Part shown: positions 3,864-6,429 of the stretch, piece after piece
How the letters are laid out: every line of letters begins with the position of its first letter
How positions within the stretch are numbered: the stretch's first letter is position 1
Assembly (NCBI GenBank): GCA_031284225.1
Contig: JAITAH010000035.1
Coordinates: 1 to 6,429 of the forward strand
Direction: 5' to 3'
Length of the DNA stretch: 6,429 bases
DNA from: Dysgonamonadaceae bacterium
Lineage (GTDB): Bacteria; Bacteroidota; Bacteroidia; Bacteroidales; Azobacteroidaceae
Translations under genes and position numbers: made by a program
The notes under the pieces: model-generated
Told to the model about the DNA's origin: nothing
What the model saw: only the letters and a program-made list of their open reading frames with translations
Databases searched by the model: none

Positions 3864-6429
3864 TTATTTAAGTTGTATGCTTAATGTAACATTCGGCGTA
3901 AAGCCCAGCAGGTTGATATTCGTTTCCGTGATGCCGTAGGCTTCGTCATACGCATATTCCTTGTACCAGACGTTGGCACGGTCATACACGTTGAACAGCG
4001 AAACGCTGAGACTCGACTTAACCGTTTTGATAAATGATAAATCGTACTTCGCCAGCAAATCCAAGCGATGGTAGGCCGGATAACGGGCGTTGTTTTTCTT
4101 ATCGACCGCAATAAAATTCATTTCGCCGCCGTTCGGTACGCTGAGCGTGTAACCGCCAATGGGTTCGGTAAATGGTTTCCCGGTAGCGTAAATCCAAGTA
4201 GCCGATAGTGTTAAATCCCGTCGGGGCTTATAGGTCAGCACGGTTTTAAATTCGTGGGTTACATCCTGATTGGCGGGAAAGTATCCATCGCCGTAAACCG
4301 GAAAATGATAGCGGGTTTCTCCCAGCGTGTAACCGATCCAGCCGGTCAGTTTGCCGTATTTCTTCTGTAGAAGGAAATCAATGCCGCGCGAATAGCCTCG
4401 GCCGTTGTAAAAAAACTCCTGATAACCGCTGTTGTCAATAAAAGAGGGCGCAAAGCGGAGGGTGTATTCGCTCAGGTCGTACAGTTTTTTGTAATAGGCT
4501 TCCACATCGAAAAGATAATCGTTGGTTTCGTAACTTCCGCCCAGTACGAAATGGGTGGAGCTGCTGACAGGAATTCCTTTATCGTCGGAAAGTAGCCAGA
4601 TGTCCCGGCTTCCGGCGGAAATATCCTCGCGCACAATGCGGTTGACAAACTGCTTGTAATATCCGGTGGACGCTTTCAGATTCAATCGTTTATTGATTTT
4701 GTAGAAAATCTGAAAACGCGGTTCGGCATATACTTGGGAGGTTACATCGTAATACGATAGTCGGAGGCCGGGCGCCACCGTCAATCGGTCGCCGACCGTC
4801 CACTTGTCCTGAACGTAGGCGGAAAGCAGGTTGCCTTTGTTTTGCATATTTAAAATACTTACGGTGTCGCCTTGCGCATAGCGGTAATCAATTCGGTAAT
4901 TGGAATACGTCAACCCGAATTCCAGTTTGTTTTTCCCGTTGATTTTGTATTCGTTATCGAATTTCAGGGAATAATCCCACAAGCGGTTTTGTTCATCCGT
5001 ATTTTGATTGAACATCACAGCGACATTGTTGGCGGCGCCGCCGCTGCTGGAAGTGGTCGTGTTGTTTTGCCGGTCTCGCAGACTGTAGTAATTGGAAAAC
5101 GAAACGAGAAGATTTGAATACAGCCGGTTGTTCCAGTTGCGCGATCCTTTCAGGCTGCTGCCGATATTGCCCCAGTTGGTTTTGTCGGTAAGGCTTCCGC
5201 TCATAAACGAGCTGCCGAAACTCTCGCGGGAATTATCGAGGACGTCTTCGCCGTTGAAAAAGCTGAGGGAAACAATGTCGCGCGGGGTGGGATTGTACGT
5301 CAGTTTGGCGTTGAGGTCGTAGAAATACGATTCCGGCTTTTGCTGGTTGCGCTGGTTGAATCGTCCGCCGGGACCGCCCATGGACGATTGTGAATTTTCG
5401 GAGTAAACGCTGGTAAATTTGTCGTACATAAAGCTTTGGAACGAGCGTCTTCCGGCTATAAAGAGCGAGCCTTTTTCATTCTTGAACGGCATTTCCAGAA
5501 ATGCATTGAATCCCAGAAACCCGACGTCGCCGCCGGTATTGAACGATTTGTCGTTTCCTGTTTTGCCGACAATTTCCATCACGCTCGATAAACGTCCGCC
5601 GTGCTTAGCGTCGAAACCGCCCTTGTGCAACTGCACATCTTTCACGGCATTGGTATTGAAAGCGCTGAAAACGCCCATCAAGTGTTCTTGGTGGTAAATC
5701 GTAAATCCGTCATAGAGCACCAGATTTTGGTCGGGCGTACCGCCGCGCACATACATACCGGCAGACGATTCGTTGGCGGCGGATATGCCCGGCATCAACT
5801 GAAAGGTACGAAACAGGTCTTTTTCGCCCAACGCCGGCAGGTCGGCAATCTTGGCGGCGGTGGTTTGGATAACGCCAATAGATAATTCAGGGATTTTCAG
5901 CACGTCTTCCCGTTCCTTTACGATGACGACTTCGTCCAGCGCATTGATGGCCGGTTCCAGTTCGACAAACAGGTTGTTCGTCTTAATTTCCGGAGATAAA
6001 TAAAAATATTGCGTTTCGTAACCCAGATATTTGAATACCAGCGTTTCTTTGTCGGACGGAACATTGTACAACGTAAAATACCCGTCGTTGTTGGTCGTTG
6101 TCGCTGTGGTGGGAGATCCTTCTACGTGCACAGTGGCAAAGGGGAGAAACTCGCCGTTGGTATGGTCTTTTATTCGGCCGGTAACGGTGATATTTTTTCG
6201 GGTAGCATGGCCTTCGTAGCGTTTATTTTCCACTTTGGTTCGGTTCTTGGGAAGGTTTTTGGTCAGGACAATGCAATAAATGCCGCTTTCGTCGATATAA
6301 TAAGACAAGTCCGGAATTTTACGGAAGATAACATCAAATGCTAATTGCCGTTCGGTGCCCAGATACGGGTAATCGAAAGAATAATTTGCCACCAACGTCG
6401 AATCATACTGGAGCGTAAAGCCGTATTTT
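3864..6429 (-). CDS. TonB-dependent outer-membrane receptor with STN and carboxypeptidase-like regulatory domains (5' truncated)
   Basis: The frame is open from the window edge; its first complete codon is at 6428-6426. About 854 residues are visible, so the N-terminus and signal peptide are missing. In order: the latter part of an STN module (about 6428-6255, GFTLQYDSTL to YYIDESGIYCIV); a carboxypeptidase-D regulatory-like beta domain (about 6191-5946, VTGRIKDHTNGEFLPFATV to LDEVVIV); a plug (about 5870-5555) with YVRGGTPDQNLVLYDGF, the HLMGVFSAFN segment and KGGFDAKHGGRLSSV; then a long beta-barrel ending LSIQLK. The VRGG-PDQN plug signature is typical of receptors paired with DUF4249 lipoproteins, and that gene follows after 2 nt. 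Role: energy-dependent uptake of an unidentified ligand through the outer membrane. The STN module in FecA-like proteins contacts an anti-sigma factor, so signalling is possible; no sigma/anti-sigma gene is visible here. The barrel ends in Lys, not the usual aromatic residue. Two glycine/serine/asparagine-rich loops occur at 5402-5328 and 5066-4986. Confidence 0.95.
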   Translation of the reverse strand, partial: KYGFTLQYDSTLVANYSFDYPYLGTERQLAFDVIFRKIPDLSYYIDESGIYCIVLTKNLPKNRTKVENKRYEGHATRKNITVTGRIKDHTNGEFLPFATVHVEGSPTTATTTNNDGYFTLYNVPSDKETLVFKYLGYETQYFYLSPEIKTNNLFVELEPAINALDEVVIVKEREDVLKIPELSIGVIQTTAAKIADLPALGEKDLFRTFQLMPGISAANESSAGMYVRGGTPDQNLVLYDGFTIYHQEHLMGVFSAFNTNAVKDVQLHKGGFDAKHGGRLSSVMEIVGKTGNDKSFNTGGDVGFLGFNAFLEMPFKNEKGSLFIAGRRSFQSFMYDKFTSVYSENSQSSMGGPGGRFNQRNQQKPESYFYDLNAKLTYNPTPRDIVSLSFFNGEDVLDNSRESFGSSFMSGSLTDKTNWGNIGSSLKGSRNWNNRLYSNLLVSFSNYYSLRDRQNNTTTSSSGGAANNVAVMFNQNTDEQNRLWDYSLKFDNEYKINGKNKLEFGLTYSNYRIDYRYAQGDTVSILNMQNKGNLLSAYVQDKWTVGDRLTVAPGLRLSYYDVTSQVYAEPRFQIFYKINKRLNLKASTGYYKQFVNRIVREDISAGSRDIWLLSDDKGIPVSSSTHFVLGGSYETNDYLFDVEAYYKKLYDLSEYTLRFAPSFIDNSGYQEFFYNGRGYSRGIDFLLQKKYGKLTGWIGYTLGETRYHFPVYGDGYFPANQDVTHEFKTVLTYKPRRDLTLSATWIYATGKPFTEPIGGYTLSVPNGGEMNFIAVDKKNNARYPAYHRLDLLAKYDLSFIKTVKSSLSVSLFNVYDRANVWYKEYAYDEAYGITETNINLLGFTPNVTLSIQLK

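Noticed and set aside
3864..6395. The TTG codon at 6395-6393 as the real start of the TonB receptor
   Set aside because: The frame stays open to the window edge and the upstream codons (KYGFTLQYDST) continue the STN module. There is no signal peptide after the TTG, so the gene is truncated by the window.
3064..6429. A SusC/SusD polysaccharide-utilisation locus
   Set aside because: The lipoprotein is too short and lacks SusD-like features. It matches the DUF4249 pattern, and no glycan-degrading enzymes are present.
1..6429. tRNA, rRNA, CRISPR array, insertion sequence or attachment site
   Set aside because: No cloverleaf, spaced direct-repeat array, transposase frame or terminal inverted repeat was seen; nearly all of the window is covered by the six genes.

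Overview
The window looks like a Bacteroidota chromosome segment. The main reasons are a TonB-dependent receptor with a carboxypeptidase-like domain followed by a DUF4249-type lipoprotein, a secreted protein with a type IX secretion (T9SS) sorting-domain-like C-terminus, a LytS/LytTR two-component pair of the FRANRQ type common in this phylum, near-consensus Bacteroides promoters (TTTG / TAnnTTTG), and an absence of Shine-Dalgarno sequences. Having T9SS cargo suggests a Porphyromonadaceae/Dysgonomonadaceae-like or other T9SS-bearing lineage. The genus cannot be fixed from the sequence.

Layout. Bases 2-115 (+) are the last 37 codons of an AraC-type HTH regulator that begins outside the window. 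It converges, with a 9-nt gap, on a two-gene operon read on the minus strand: a membrane histidine kinase (1950 to 895) and its LytTR response regulator (898 to 125), joined by a 4-nt ATGA overlap. A 223-nt intergenic region (1951-2173) holds two divergent Bacteroides-type promoters. The one for the kinase sits only 4 nt from the ATG, so the mRNA may be leaderless. The one facing right would give a 5' leader of roughly 125 nt ahead of a secreted T9SS-type protein of unknown function (2174-3049, +).

That gene converges, with a 14-nt gap, on a second minus-strand operon. This is a large TonB-dependent receptor (3864 to beyond 6429, its N-terminus cut by the window edge) followed after 2 nt by a small outer-membrane lipoprotein of the DUF4249 type (3861 to 3064).

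How the parts may fit. The receptor and lipoprotein form a standard but poorly characterised outer-membrane pair, probably importing an unknown ligand, and the receptor's STN module raises the possibility of FecA-like signalling. The LytS/LytTR pair is a complete signalling unit whose targets are unknown; the divergent T9SS cargo gene is a reasonable candidate. No RNA genes, mobile elements, CRISPR arrays or convincing terminators were seen. All gene families here are recognisable, and nothing in the window amounts to a clearly new system. The most notable points are the promoter/start-codon arrangement of the kinase and the uncharacterised secreted protein.
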